Assembly: GCA_003833135.1 (NCBI GenBank) | Contig: QZLH01001398.1 | Location: 1 to 27,236 of the forward strand | Direction of reading: 5' to 3' | Length of the DNA: 27,236 nucleotides | Source: Oehlia diaphana | Lineage: Eukaryota; Glomeromycota; Glomeromycetes; Glomerales; Glomeraceae | In this document: one piece after another, positions 1 to 8,871 of the stretch | Layout: every line of letters begins with the position of its first letter | Position numbering within the stretch: the stretch's first letter is position 1 | Notes under the pieces: model-generated | What the model was told of the DNA's origin: nothing | The model's input: the letters and a program-made list of their open reading frames with translations, nothing else | Database searches by the model: none | Translations under genes and position numbers: made by a program

Positions 1-52
<52 letters not shown>

Positions 53-53
53 A

Positions 54-94
<41 letters not shown>

Positions 95-1274
95 CAAAGA
101 AAAATATATGAATTTTTTTAAAAAAAAATCATGAAAAATTGGATCTCTTTAAATAATGGAACTTTTATTTTAATTAAAAAAGTGAGACCTCACTCCCTTT
201 TTTGAGTAATATTTATATATTTTGCATGTAATTTTTTTTTTTTCGAAATTTAAATAGATATCTGAGATTAAGAATATTTATTATTTTTGACCGAATTTGG
301 TATCATATCAAAGGTATGCATGCAAGGTAACTGAAAGATTTAAGATAGAAATTTTTCTTTTTAATAATCAAATTCTTTTTTATATTTAATTATAAAAAAT
401 TAATGAAAAATCAAGATTCTTTTGATAAAAATAAACAAAATTTGCATATTTATTTTGAAGAAAAAAAAATCTCTTAATGTAGTGAAACAGATTATATTGA
501 TAAGTTCTCAAAAGTTTAAATTATAAACTTTAATAGATAATGCATTTATATATTTATATACATTTATTATTTAAAGATAATTACATAAGATATAATGGAC
601 ACGTTTCTCACCGAGAAAAACGGCCTACATTCATAAGTTGACTTATACGTTTCTCATTTACTCATTAATAAAAAAATTTGAAAGAAAAATAAATTAACAA
701 TAAACCCTTTTTTAGGTATCATGTCATGTGACTTGTTTCATTTTATTTTTTACGGCATTAATTCCGCGAGACTGAAATAGGAATAATCAATATCTTTGTT
801 TTGATTTTCTATTTTATCATAAATTTTATCATCAATCTATTGTATTTACTCCCAAATGCCATTGTTTAAATAAACAATTGAATATAAAAACTGCAAAGAA
901 TTTGTGATACAGTAAAATTCCCAGTTATTTCATATATATATATATATATATGTATGTATATATATATATATGTATATATCTCATCAATTCTATCAGTCCA
1001 AGAAAAATTTCATGATAATTGAAACCCCATTTTCATAGTAGTTTACACTATAGATGGTATAATATAAAATGGCCCAATTCTAGTTCACATATTCAAATTA
1101 AAAAATATATGATGATTACAAAAATTAAAAATCTTTATTAATAACCATATAAATACATAGATTAACCATAGACCTAATATTGAAACTAAATCATAACTTA
1201 GAATTAACTTAAAATGAAAAAAAAAACAAATACATAAAAAAAAAATACATAATAAGAAATCGATAACAAACAAT
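1..1274. other. AT-rich intergenic DNA, no gene seen
   Basis: This stretch holds long A runs (about 11-47 and 61-92), many T runs and a TA/TATG microsatellite near 931-975. Short open frames on the minus strand (for example over 1085-1327) are low-complexity and run antisense into the 3' end of the neighbouring gene, so I do not call them. A decamer ACGTTTCTCA occurs twice (about 600 and 649) without other context. No RNA gene was recognised. Confidence 0.6.
931..975. repeat. TA/TATG microsatellite
   Basis: Alternating TA dinucleotides interrupted by TGTA units form a simple repeat in non-coding DNA. It is probably length-variable between isolates. Confidence 0.7.
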
Positions 1275-1910
1275 TCAATAATCGGGTTGAGTCGGCGCAG
1301 TTTCATCATATTCCGCATATCCCACATATTCCGTACCTTGCATATCTTCAGAATCAGAATTCGCGCTATGAATATTATAATCTTGAATATTCATATCATC
1401 AAAAATTTGTTGTTGAATGCTATTCTGATAATTCTGAAATTCAACGGGTGGTTCAATTAAAGTTTGGGAATTATAACAATTAAAATTATTATTATTGTTG
1501 TTATTTAAAAGTTGAGCGATTTCAAATGGATGTAATTCAGTATAGGTAATATGGTAGATAAATAAATCATTTGACAAATAAAATTCAAATGTGGTTTGAG
1601 GCGCAGAAGATGGCGCAGAAGGTACGTAAGGTGGTTGAGGTCCAAATCGTTGTTTAATTAATGATTGTATATTGTAATGATGTGGAAACTCATAATCAGG
1701 AATATGAGATAAATTAATATTATTGTTTAAGAGTCGAGCGACTTCAAATAAACATAATGCGTTATACGTAACCCGATAAATACGTGTATCATTTGGTAAA
1801 GGCAAATAAAATTCAAATGTGTTATGAGGCACAAGAGACGCAGTATGATTCATTTTTTTAAAGAATTTTTTTTTTTTTTCTTGTATTTTGAAAAATGATA
1901 TACCATCCAT
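1275..1910 (-). CDS. Hypothetical protein with internal duplication
   Basis: Single-exon frame of 211 residues; I do not recognise the family. Two related units are visible. Unit 1 (about residues 31-87) opens TFEFYLPLPNDTRIYRVTYN and contains FEVARLLNNN. Unit 2 (about 107-153) opens TFEFYLSNDLFIYHITYT and contains FEIAQLLNNN. Each ends in a YN-SL/TLI-type segment. The C-terminal 50 residues are acidic and low in complexity. The N-terminal 19 residues come from a poly-T tract (a Lys run), so the real start may be Met20 at 1853, giving 192 residues. No signal peptide, membrane segment or catalytic motif is seen. It diverges from the Zn2Cys6 gene across a 1.1-kb gap. The lack of stops in AT-rich DNA and the duplicated pattern support it as coding, but the role is unknown. 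Confidence 0.6.
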   Translation of the reverse strand: MDGISFFKIQEKKKKFFKKMNHTASLVPHNTFEFYLPLPNDTRIYRVTYNALCLFEVARLLNNNINLSHIPDYEFPHHYNIQSLIKQRFGPQPPYVPSAPSSAPQTTFEFYLSNDLFIYHITYTELHPFEIAQLLNNNNNNNFNCYNSQTLIEPPVEFQNYQNSIQQQIFDDMNIQDYNIHSANSDSEDMQGTEYVGYAEYDETAPTQPDY

Positions 1911-2989
1911 TATTAGCTTTTATATAAAATATTTTGGTTGTTGGTTTCTGATTCAAATTCTCTGAGTCATAATTCTCTGAGTGTTAAATATGTAATGTGA
2001 AGTATATAACGTATGGTTGATAAAATATGCTAATCAGTACTACAAACATGATGAAATCTATACAAAGTACGGGTTTGATTTGTTTATTTACTATCCGGTT
2101 TTTTTTCTTTTCCATTCTTCTTTTAGATTTAATGTCACTTTTTTTAGATACAGTATATATTTTTTAATATTAATTATTTCTTTTATTTTAAAAACAATTT
2201 ATTAGTTAGCTTTTTAGGGTAAATTAATATTTTGTTTTTTTTTTGTTTTGAAACGCGAGCTTCTTTTTTTTTTTTTAAAAAAAAAAAAAGATTCACATAA
2301 TAGGTCAAATTAATTTATGATGTAATAAAGTATGTAAGTACGTAAAATCAAATACATTATTAATCGATATTCTACATGTTTCTATACAGCCAAGAATTCG
2401 AAAAGAAGAAGTAATTGATTATACTTTTACGATATAACAACAAAGAATATTTAATTATTACGGGCTATCATTATACAATACAAATTTTTGCCATGCGGAA
2501 GATCCGTGGGATCTAAAAAAAATAATTGTATTTGTAATCGTACAACTTCGATCAATACATATTTGGTATATTTTGATTACTAAATATATTACGGAAATAC
2601 GGAACGTTTAATTCACCGTTATAATATTATATCATGATATTAAGTATAAATATACCCCCTTTCAAGGACATCGGTATTGTTTTCTCCGTTTTCCGCATCC
2701 TCAAATTTTTAAAAAATTTTTCTCTATGATAGTCGGCTTATAATAAATTATTATCCTGTTCGTTGTACTGTAGTAAAAGAAGGAATTATTAAACTTTAAC
2801 AAATTAGGTATCCCGTTTGTCGTTCACTGGTCTTTTTTTATTTACGTGGTAAATAATGTTTTTTTTTTTTATTTTCTGGGAACCGGGATATTTCGTTTTT
2901 GTAATATCCTGCATATGACGATATTCTTTCGATTATTACCTACATAGTAATATTATAATATTATACTATTTTATATCAGATTATAATCG
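1911..2989. promoter_or_regulatory. Divergent intergenic region, presumed promoters
   Basis: About 1.08 kb between two divergent genes. It contains a T13A13 palindrome (2262-2291), a TATAAATATA stretch near 2645-2654 followed by CCCCCT (a match to the yeast stress element CCCCT), and pyrimidine-rich DNA towards the ATG at 2990. A 62-codon frame at 2017-2205 is low-complexity and not called. Assigning promoter function is inference; no start site can be read directly. Confidence 0.35.
2262..2291. repeat. T13A13 perfect palindrome
   Basis: A run of 13 T is followed directly by 13 A, bounded by TC and GA, giving a 30-bp perfect palindrome. A related T12A19 tract lies at 5834-5864 just after the stop of the Zn2Cys6 gene. 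Such tracts exclude nucleosomes and are also assembly-prone. Confidence 0.8.
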
Positions 2990-5817
2990 ATGGACCCTCC
3001 CACATTCATAACCTCCGATATAGATACTGATAATTTAGTATCTGCAAATAACCTTGAAGGACAAGCCATAAAAAGAAAACGTTTGACTCAAGCATGTGAC
3101 GCGTGTCGAAAGAAAAAAGTTAAATGTAGTGGTGACAAGCCTTCATGCAATAATTGTACGCGACTTGGTACAACATGTACCTACCTACCTAGTACACGTA
3201 AAAGAGGCCCTAGAGTTGGCCTCGTGGAAAGTTTGGAGAAACGTCTCCAACAAATGGAAAAACTTTTACAACCACTTAAAGAACAAGGAATTGTTGATAA
3301 CTCTGAAGATAAAAAACCAATAAAGAAACCACGGTTAGATTCAAAGAATACCGAAACCAATAATTCAAATATTCCTATTAATCATTATAATGAACGACAT
3401 TCACAACAATCATTTAGTAGTCAAACAGAATTTATTAATATTTTTTCCCAACCACCACAAACGCAACAACAGCAACAGCAGCAGCATTCTCAACAAAAAC
3501 AAACTTCAAACGTAGATAGTTCAAACAATATAACAAATGAAGAGGAGGAGGAGGAGGAGGAGGAAGAAGAAGACCTTATATTTTTCGGAAATTCAGCAGC
3601 AGCTCCAGGATATGTTAATCAAAGAGAAGCTTTTGTCCATTGTGATCGAGATCCACCTATAAAATCCGAACCTTCGGAAATTAATGAACATTCATCTCCG
3701 ACTGAGTTTAGTAATTCGGCTGAAAATATTCCGATATATTCACCGATAACTGATATTATTAGTAATAAAAATAATGGATTACCGCCGGAAGATATTGTTG
3801 AACATCTTGTCGCTTGTTACTTTCGTCATATAGATATTCAAACGTCGATGTTTCACGAGGCCACTTTTATGAGACAATTAAGACAGAATAAAATTTCTCC
3901 TTTTTTAATATATGCAATATGTGCTGTAACTGCAAAGTAAATTTTTTTAAATTGGTTTATAAAGTAGTTCCATTCTTTATTTTAAAAAACTAATATTTTA
4001 TATAATTTCTTCATAATAAATTAATTAAACCTAGATATTCTGAACATCAATCTATCGTTCAGAAACTTCCTTATATGTCCGGCGAACCTTTTGCAGCTAT
4101 TGCTATAACCAAATATTTATTTGGGACGTTTGATAATCCTTCCGTTGAAAATGTTCAAGGTTTTTATTAATTATTTGATTTTTTTTTTAAGTTTAATATA
4201 TTATATTAACTTAAAAAATTTCCTTTTTTTCCTATTCTTATCATTGCAGGTTTAATATTAATAACTACACACATGTACGGTGTAGGTAAAGGACCAAGTG
4301 CATGGATGTACACAGGATTGGCAGTAAGAATGGCTCAAGAGTTGGGTCTTCATAAAGTAGATGAAGCAGGATCTAAACCAAATTCTGAAGGAATTTTCAT
4401 TCAAAATGAGGTTAGAAGACGTACATTTTGGGCTTGTTTCCGACTTGACAGACTTGCAGCTTGTGCACTTGGTCGACCGACATTAATCGATGAGGATGAT
4501 TGTGACGTGAGATTACCTTGTAATGAAACAATCTGGAGTTTAGAACATCCCTTTGAAAGTCCATTAATTGATGAAATCTTCAAAGAAGATCATATTAAAC
4601 GTGGTACTCGTTTATCTCTTACAAATATAGGAATGGGTGCATGTCTTGTTAGTGTTACAGCTTTACTTGGACGCGTTTGTCAACATGTTAATAGGTCAAA
4701 ACCATATAATGCATTGCCACCTTGGGATTCCAATTCCAAATTTGCTGAATTAGAAAATGAATTGGATACATGGTACAAATCATTAACGCCTCATTATACT
4801 TATACCAGGGAAAGAATGCAACAATTAATGGCTGATGGAACCGGAACAACGTTCACGTTGGTTCATTTACTTTATTATTCAGCTATTGTAGTATTAAATC
4901 GACCAAATCTTATTTCCCTTCAAAATAATGAAGTAATGGATTGCCATATAAATTTTATGCAAGCGTCAGCCAAAAGATGTTGTACTGCGTCAAAGGTAAT
5001 CTCTTCCATAGCGGAAGATATTGTTCATTATGGATGTCATATATGTTCATTTTCTTTATATCCTGTATTTGTTACCACAACTATTCATCTCAATAACATT
5101 TATAGTGAAGATATTAATATTGCAGAAGATGCTAAAAAGAATTTATCTATAAATGAACAATTTATAAAGTTAATGGAACCTTATTGGGCAATTGCGTCTA
5201 AATTATTACTTATTGTCAAGGAGATGAAAAAGGTTCTAGATGCGCAATATAATAAAGGAAATAATTCAGGACAAGGAGAAGAAATTTCTATTAACACAGA
5301 CGCAGGATTTAAAAGTTATTTGAACCGGGTTAGTAATAACAATTCTTTAATTGGATCAACAACATCAACAACATCAACAACCAACCTTGATAATATTATT
5401 ATACCCGAACAATTATTATCACCACGTTGGTATAACGATACAACAATTATGGGAGATTCTTGGACTAGTTTCCTTCGTTCACCTGGTCCTTTTTCACCTA
5501 GTATGTTACGTTTATTGAAAAAAGAAAATGAAAATTCAAATCAAGATAATTCGTATGATTATTTTTCACAAGATTTAACAGCATATAATGCGCCAACTAC
5601 ACTAGTTTATGATGGATATCCAATGATTGATATGTCATTGGATTGGTCCACGACAGGTAGAGTATTTCCATTAAATCGTCCTATAAAACATTGGACTGAC
5701 ATCAATGGAAATGTTATGAATTCAGCGATTGAAGGTACTCCTCCTACAACTTTTACCCCTTCATTAGCCACCACTACTTCTACAGGTGAAATTAATATAG
5801 ATTCTCTTCTTATATAA
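2990..5817 (+). CDS. Zn2Cys6 fungal transcription factor
   Basis: Three exons, 2990-3936, 4035-4159 and 4250-5817, join in phase to 879 residues. Introns of 98 and 90 nt have GTAAAT..TAG and GTTTTT..CAG ends. The zinc cluster is C36-x2-C39-x6-C46-x6-C53-x2-C56-x6-C63, preceded by basic KRKR. A linker and short coiled coil (about 78-97) follow, as in Gal4-type dimers. Gln and Glu runs (CAA/CAG and GAG repeats at about 3457-3570) mark a disordered segment. The fungal-specific regulatory domain (Fungal_trans type) starts near residue 266 and shows its conserved core RRTFWACFRLDRLAACALGR at about 415-434. The C-terminal 200 residues are Ser/Thr/Asn-rich. It should be a nuclear DNA-binding regulator; the target pathway cannot be told. 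The first exon junction recreates AKYSEH, typical of the domain, which supports the splicing model. Confidence 0.9.
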
Positions 5818-5833
5818 ATAATTCGAATAATAA

Positions 5834-5864
<31 letters not shown>

Positions 5865-6420
5865 TTTGATTGAAGTTATTGTATACATATTTATTAGATT
5901 TGTATTATAGATTTTATATGTAACATAATTGTAAGAATTTAAGGAATCATTTATATGTTCATAATTTTATAATTTGAAATTTTTTTACTGTAAACTCATG
6001 AAAAAACATGACCAAACTTTTTAAGTTTATTAAAATTATATATTTTTTTTATTTATAATAAATATTTTATATAACTATAAATTGAATTTACAAACAAGCG
6101 AAAACATTGTTAAGGGGATAGTAGAGTATTTAAAGCAATGATTTAGTAAAAAAAAATTTTGAGTACAAGAAAAAAAAAATAGATAAGAGAAAAAGTAACA
6201 AAAAAATAAAATAAAATAAAATAAAATAAAAAAATATTCAAAGCGATAAAAAACTCTTATCCACTAACAAAAAGTGAAATAATAAAAAACCGTTGATAAA
6301 TAACACGGAATCTACACTATAGAAATTTCTTGTCATTCATTGATTTTTAGGTGTATTTTGGCCATTCGTAGGTTTTCTAGTGCACAAACTAAATTATTAT
6401 AGAAAAAAGTTCAGTAGATG
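5818..6420. other. Convergent 3' flanks, no gene
   Basis: This 0.6-kb stretch separates the 3' ends of the Zn2Cys6 gene (+) and the HAC1-like gene (-). It begins with a T12A19 tract and holds an (AAAAT)n-type simple repeat near 6203-6230. AATAAA-like words occur but no terminator can be fixed. No coding signal was seen. Confidence 0.6.
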
Positions 6421-7742
6421 TTATGGTGGATATTTCCTCCAATCACGTGGAACACGCTTCAGTCTTGAAGCGCTCCCACGCAGAGCCTTTACGGATCTCA
6501 TCCTTCGTTTCTTTTTGAAACGATGGGTGAGTTCCAAGATGACAACGTCGTCAGCAAATACCATCCGATTGCCCAATAGAAGAGAATTCTTCCGTTGACC
6601 AGTCGTAGTCCAAAAAACTATCGAGAAGGTCAACAATAGTTGCTTCAGTATTTGTGTTGGAAGCTTCCAAATCGGGAAAGAATGGATTTGTGACAACGTC
6701 CCGTAAAGGTTCCACATCTTGACGTGCCGCTGCTGGGACTTCTTGGAGGACTCTCTTGCATTGGAGACGTACCTAGAGGAAGATTCTAGTATCTCATTCT
6801 GAATGTCGTTAAAAGATGTGTTTTCTTCCTTACCATCATTCAACGCAAGAGAGTCGGATTCCAAGGTCGCGGATGCTGCTGATCCGCGAACACCATCAAG
6901 TAGGACTTTGGTCATCTCGGATACGGTAATATGTGACTGGATTTCGGCAAGCTGTGCTGAAATTGTATCAAGCTTAGCGGATAAGGCCATATTTTCTTCT
7001 TCAACAATTTTCAATCGTTTCGAAAGGTGGGTGTTTTCTTCTTTAAGAAGAACATTTTGAGATTCAAGGTCTGCCATTTGCCGTCGTTTCTTGTCACGTG
7101 ACATTTGAGCAGCATGACGATTTCGAAGTATTCTAAAATTTTGTTGAAACTAAGTAAAAAGGAAAAAAGCTTAAAAATACATATATTTTCCGCATTGGAT
7201 CAATACCTTTCACGCTGTCTTTGCTCTTTTTCTTCTAAGCTTTCGGCTTTTCTCTTTCGACCCCCTGTTGCTTTCTTTTTATTATTGTCTTCTTCATTGG
7301 CAGCAGGAGATGATGAATGTTCTGAACCATCAACTTCATCAGAACGAGGCGACGAAACGGATGAATTAAATAAGGCAGGTTGAATTGGTTTCACAGGTGT
7401 AACAGGAGCGTGGTTGATTACCGGTAGTGAAGAATTTGGTGTCGAAGAATAAATATTACTAACTTCCGCAAGTTTACGCAACTCTTCTACACTAATGAAA
7501 TCCTGATATGTAAAAATACTATTTTGCGGTACGGGAACGATATTGGATTGTTGTGATTCTGAAGTATTCTTTAATTCGTGGGCGGAAGCCGATAAATTTG
7601 TAGGATAAATAAATGTAGAAGCCGTTCCCATAAGTTGCGAAATACCTGTTTCGCCTGATATGTTTGAGGTCACCATGTCCTCACTATTCCAAGTATGTGA
7701 GGTGATATTACATTTTTCAGAGTTAGAGTTATTTGAGGACAT
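6421..7742 (-). CDS. HAC1: Hac1/XBP1-type bZIP factor with Ire1-type intron
   Basis: Predicted unfolded-protein-response activator. Exon 1 is 7742-7207, followed by a 74-nt GT-AG intron (7206-7133), with exon 2 from 7132. The joint restores the basic region ERILRNRHAAQMSRDKKRR (residues 178-196; N183-x2-AA-x2-SR signature) and a zipper with L201, L208, L215, V222 and L229. This spacing and sequence match Hac1/HacA/XBP1. The ATG at 7742 has CACC before it and an in-frame upstream stop. Read straight through, the frame ends at 6421 (415 residues) with a hydrophobic stretch (340-353) and a basic tail (382-405). Removing 6878-6733, bounded by two CAG|CAGC stem-loops, switches frame and ends at the TGA at 6553-6551. 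This gives 323 residues with an acidic 60-residue tail rich in D, E and F, as in activated Hac1. The alternative is an ordinary 101-nt GTAAGG..CAG intron (6833-6733) giving the same tail. Family call is strong; the splicing mode is inferred. Confidence 0.88.
6721..6742 (-). promoter_or_regulatory. 3' Ire1-type stem-loop
   Basis: The minus-strand RNA has GAAGTCC, loop CAGCAGC, then GGCACGTC. Six base pairs form with one bulged C and one A-G mismatch. The loop is identical to the 5' one. The predicted cut lies between 6733 and 6732. The stem is weaker than the 5' stem, so this side is less certain. Confidence 0.65.
6733..6878 (-). other. Candidate Ire1-processed 146-nt intron
   Basis: Cutting after CAG in each of two CAGCAGC loops removes 146 nt (146 mod 3 = 2). 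This joins codon phase 1 upstream to the open acidic frame downstream (264-323). The segment is less AT-rich than the ordinary introns here and is itself open in the unspliced frame, as expected for a HAC1/XBP1 regulatory intron that is normally retained and translated. Most known introns of this type are shorter (26 nt in XBP1), though yeast HAC1 has 252 nt. Confidence 0.75.
6867..6889 (-). promoter_or_regulatory. 5' Ire1-type stem-loop
   Basis: On the minus-strand RNA an 8-bp perfect stem (TCGCGGAT with ATCCGCGA) closes a 7-nt loop CAGCAGC, matching the Ire1 consensus CNG|CNGN. The predicted cut lies between 6879 and 6878. It sits about 30 codons after the zipper, where XBP1 and HAC1 carry theirs. 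Confidence 0.82.
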
Positions 7743-7750
7743 GGTGACCT
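7667..7750 (-). promoter_or_regulatory. 17-bp hairpin burying the HAC1 start codon
   Basis: On the mRNA, AGGTCACCATGTCCTCA (7750-7734, start ATG at 7742-7740) is the exact reverse complement of TGAGGACATGGTGACCT (7683-7667) in codons 20-25, with a 50-nt loop between. A perfect 17-bp stem with 9 G/C pairs over an AUG would be expected to hinder initiation. The second arm carries Met23, so both candidate initiators lie in the stem. Confidence 0.75.
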
Positions 7751-7809
7751 GTATACGTATTTTTAATTATTGATACAGCTTGAGCCAGTTTCAAGTAAGT
7801 TTAGGTAAT

Positions 7810-7845
<36 letters not shown>

Positions 7846-8871
7846 AAGTTAAAATTTTCTAACAATGGATGGATGAGAGAAAAAGATGTATTAATAAAAA
7901 TTTTTGTGAAGGCTGAATAAATGTGGCTTTTAAATGAGGCCCAAATTTTCAATTGCGATTTTATTGGTTAATTAATTTTAGGTTTAAAATGTGTCTAACT
8001 TTGATTGGTATTATAATAACTTACATTTATAACAAGTGAAATGTGGTCGACGATGATTTGTTGATTAAATATTTGAACTTTTTTATTCCTAGGAAAAAAT
8101 GCGTATTTGAAATTAAAAACTTCGCCAAACTTCGCCACGCATGGCAGTGTGTCGCATTTTTACTGCGGTTTTTTGTTTCAGAGAAACGAAAACATTATAA
8201 TTTTCAATTAACCTTATATTTAGATTCTTCGTAACTTAAAAAACTAAAAAAAAAAAATCCAGAAACATATCATTGAAATTTTACTAATTAAAAAAAAGAG
8301 AAATTGTTAAGTCGTTCCTTTTGATATTATTTCTCAAGGGAAACTTGTTATAAACTATGGTTTTGTGGGCTAAGTTGAATAAAAAAACAATTGATCGAGG
8401 CTTGATATTTGTTAAAGCCTAACCTAAAAATCAAAAAAATTGTATCAAATGAGGTTGAAAAAGCTAAATTTGGACAAAAATGGCTTATTATTTTAATTAA
8501 AGCCAACTTTAGTATGGCAATTTTCGGCTGGATCTCACCCGCACCTGCCACGAGGCGCGCGGCGCAGTCAATTTTCACTGTCGGATTCGATCAGCTTCAA
8601 AATTTCGAATGATGGGCTAGGAAAATCAAGGAAATTATGGCTTTTTAATTATGAACATCATCACATATGGCAAAGTAAAATTGCGGCAATATAAGAAATG
8701 ATTACTGCGTCACAATAAGATTTTTATAATCGAAATTTACATAAAAATCTTTATTTTTAATTTAATAAAAAAATGAAAAATATATGTAAACATATTTAAA
8801 TTTTTGAATAATTGAAAAATTTTTTTAAATGTCCTCAATAAAATGAATTTATGCAACTATTATAATATTAT
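7743..8871. promoter_or_regulatory. HAC1-like gene upstream region
   Basis: About 1.1 kb separate the HAC1-like start from the 3' end of the Ish1-like gene, both on the minus strand. A T run of about 26 nt lies at 7815-7840. Frames at 8043-8234, 8348-8578 and 8409-8612 overlap each other on both strands and show no protein-like features. A small GC-rich patch (about 8530-8590) stands out from the AT background but matches nothing I know. Promoter role is inferred by position only. Confidence 0.4.

Noticed and set aside
590..660. Repeated ACGTTTCTCA near a short stem as a regulatory site
   Set aside because: Two copies only, no gene close by, no known motif.
2017..2205. 62-codon + strand frame
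   Set aside because: Rich in F/I/Y from AT bias, no homology recognised, lies in the divergent promoter region.
6467..6484. Hairpin CGCTTCA-AGAC-TGAAGCG downstream of the spliced stop as an Ire1 site or terminator
   Set aside because: The loop is only 4 nt and lacks the CNGCNGN pattern. It may be a 3' structure but nothing supports a function.
6650..6656. CTG|AAGC-like word as the 3' Ire1 site, resembling the yeast HAC1 3' site
   Set aside because: Phase also fits, but no clear stem surrounds it and it would remove about 27 residues of protein-like acidic frame.
6733..6833. Ordinary 101-nt GT-AG intron (GTAAGG to TCCCAG) in the HAC1-like gene giving the same acidic tail
   Set aside because: Phase fits and it remains the main alternative, but the segment is less AT-rich than the other introns here, is open in frame, and does not explain the two CAGCAGC stem-loops. 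Kept only as the competing model.
8520..8590. GC-rich patch considered as a tRNA or small RNA
   Set aside because: No acceptor stem, no A/B box pair and no clover-leaf could be drawn.
8043..8612. Three small frames on both strands between the HAC1-like and Ish1-like genes
   Set aside because: They overlap one another in opposite directions and show no protein-like pattern.
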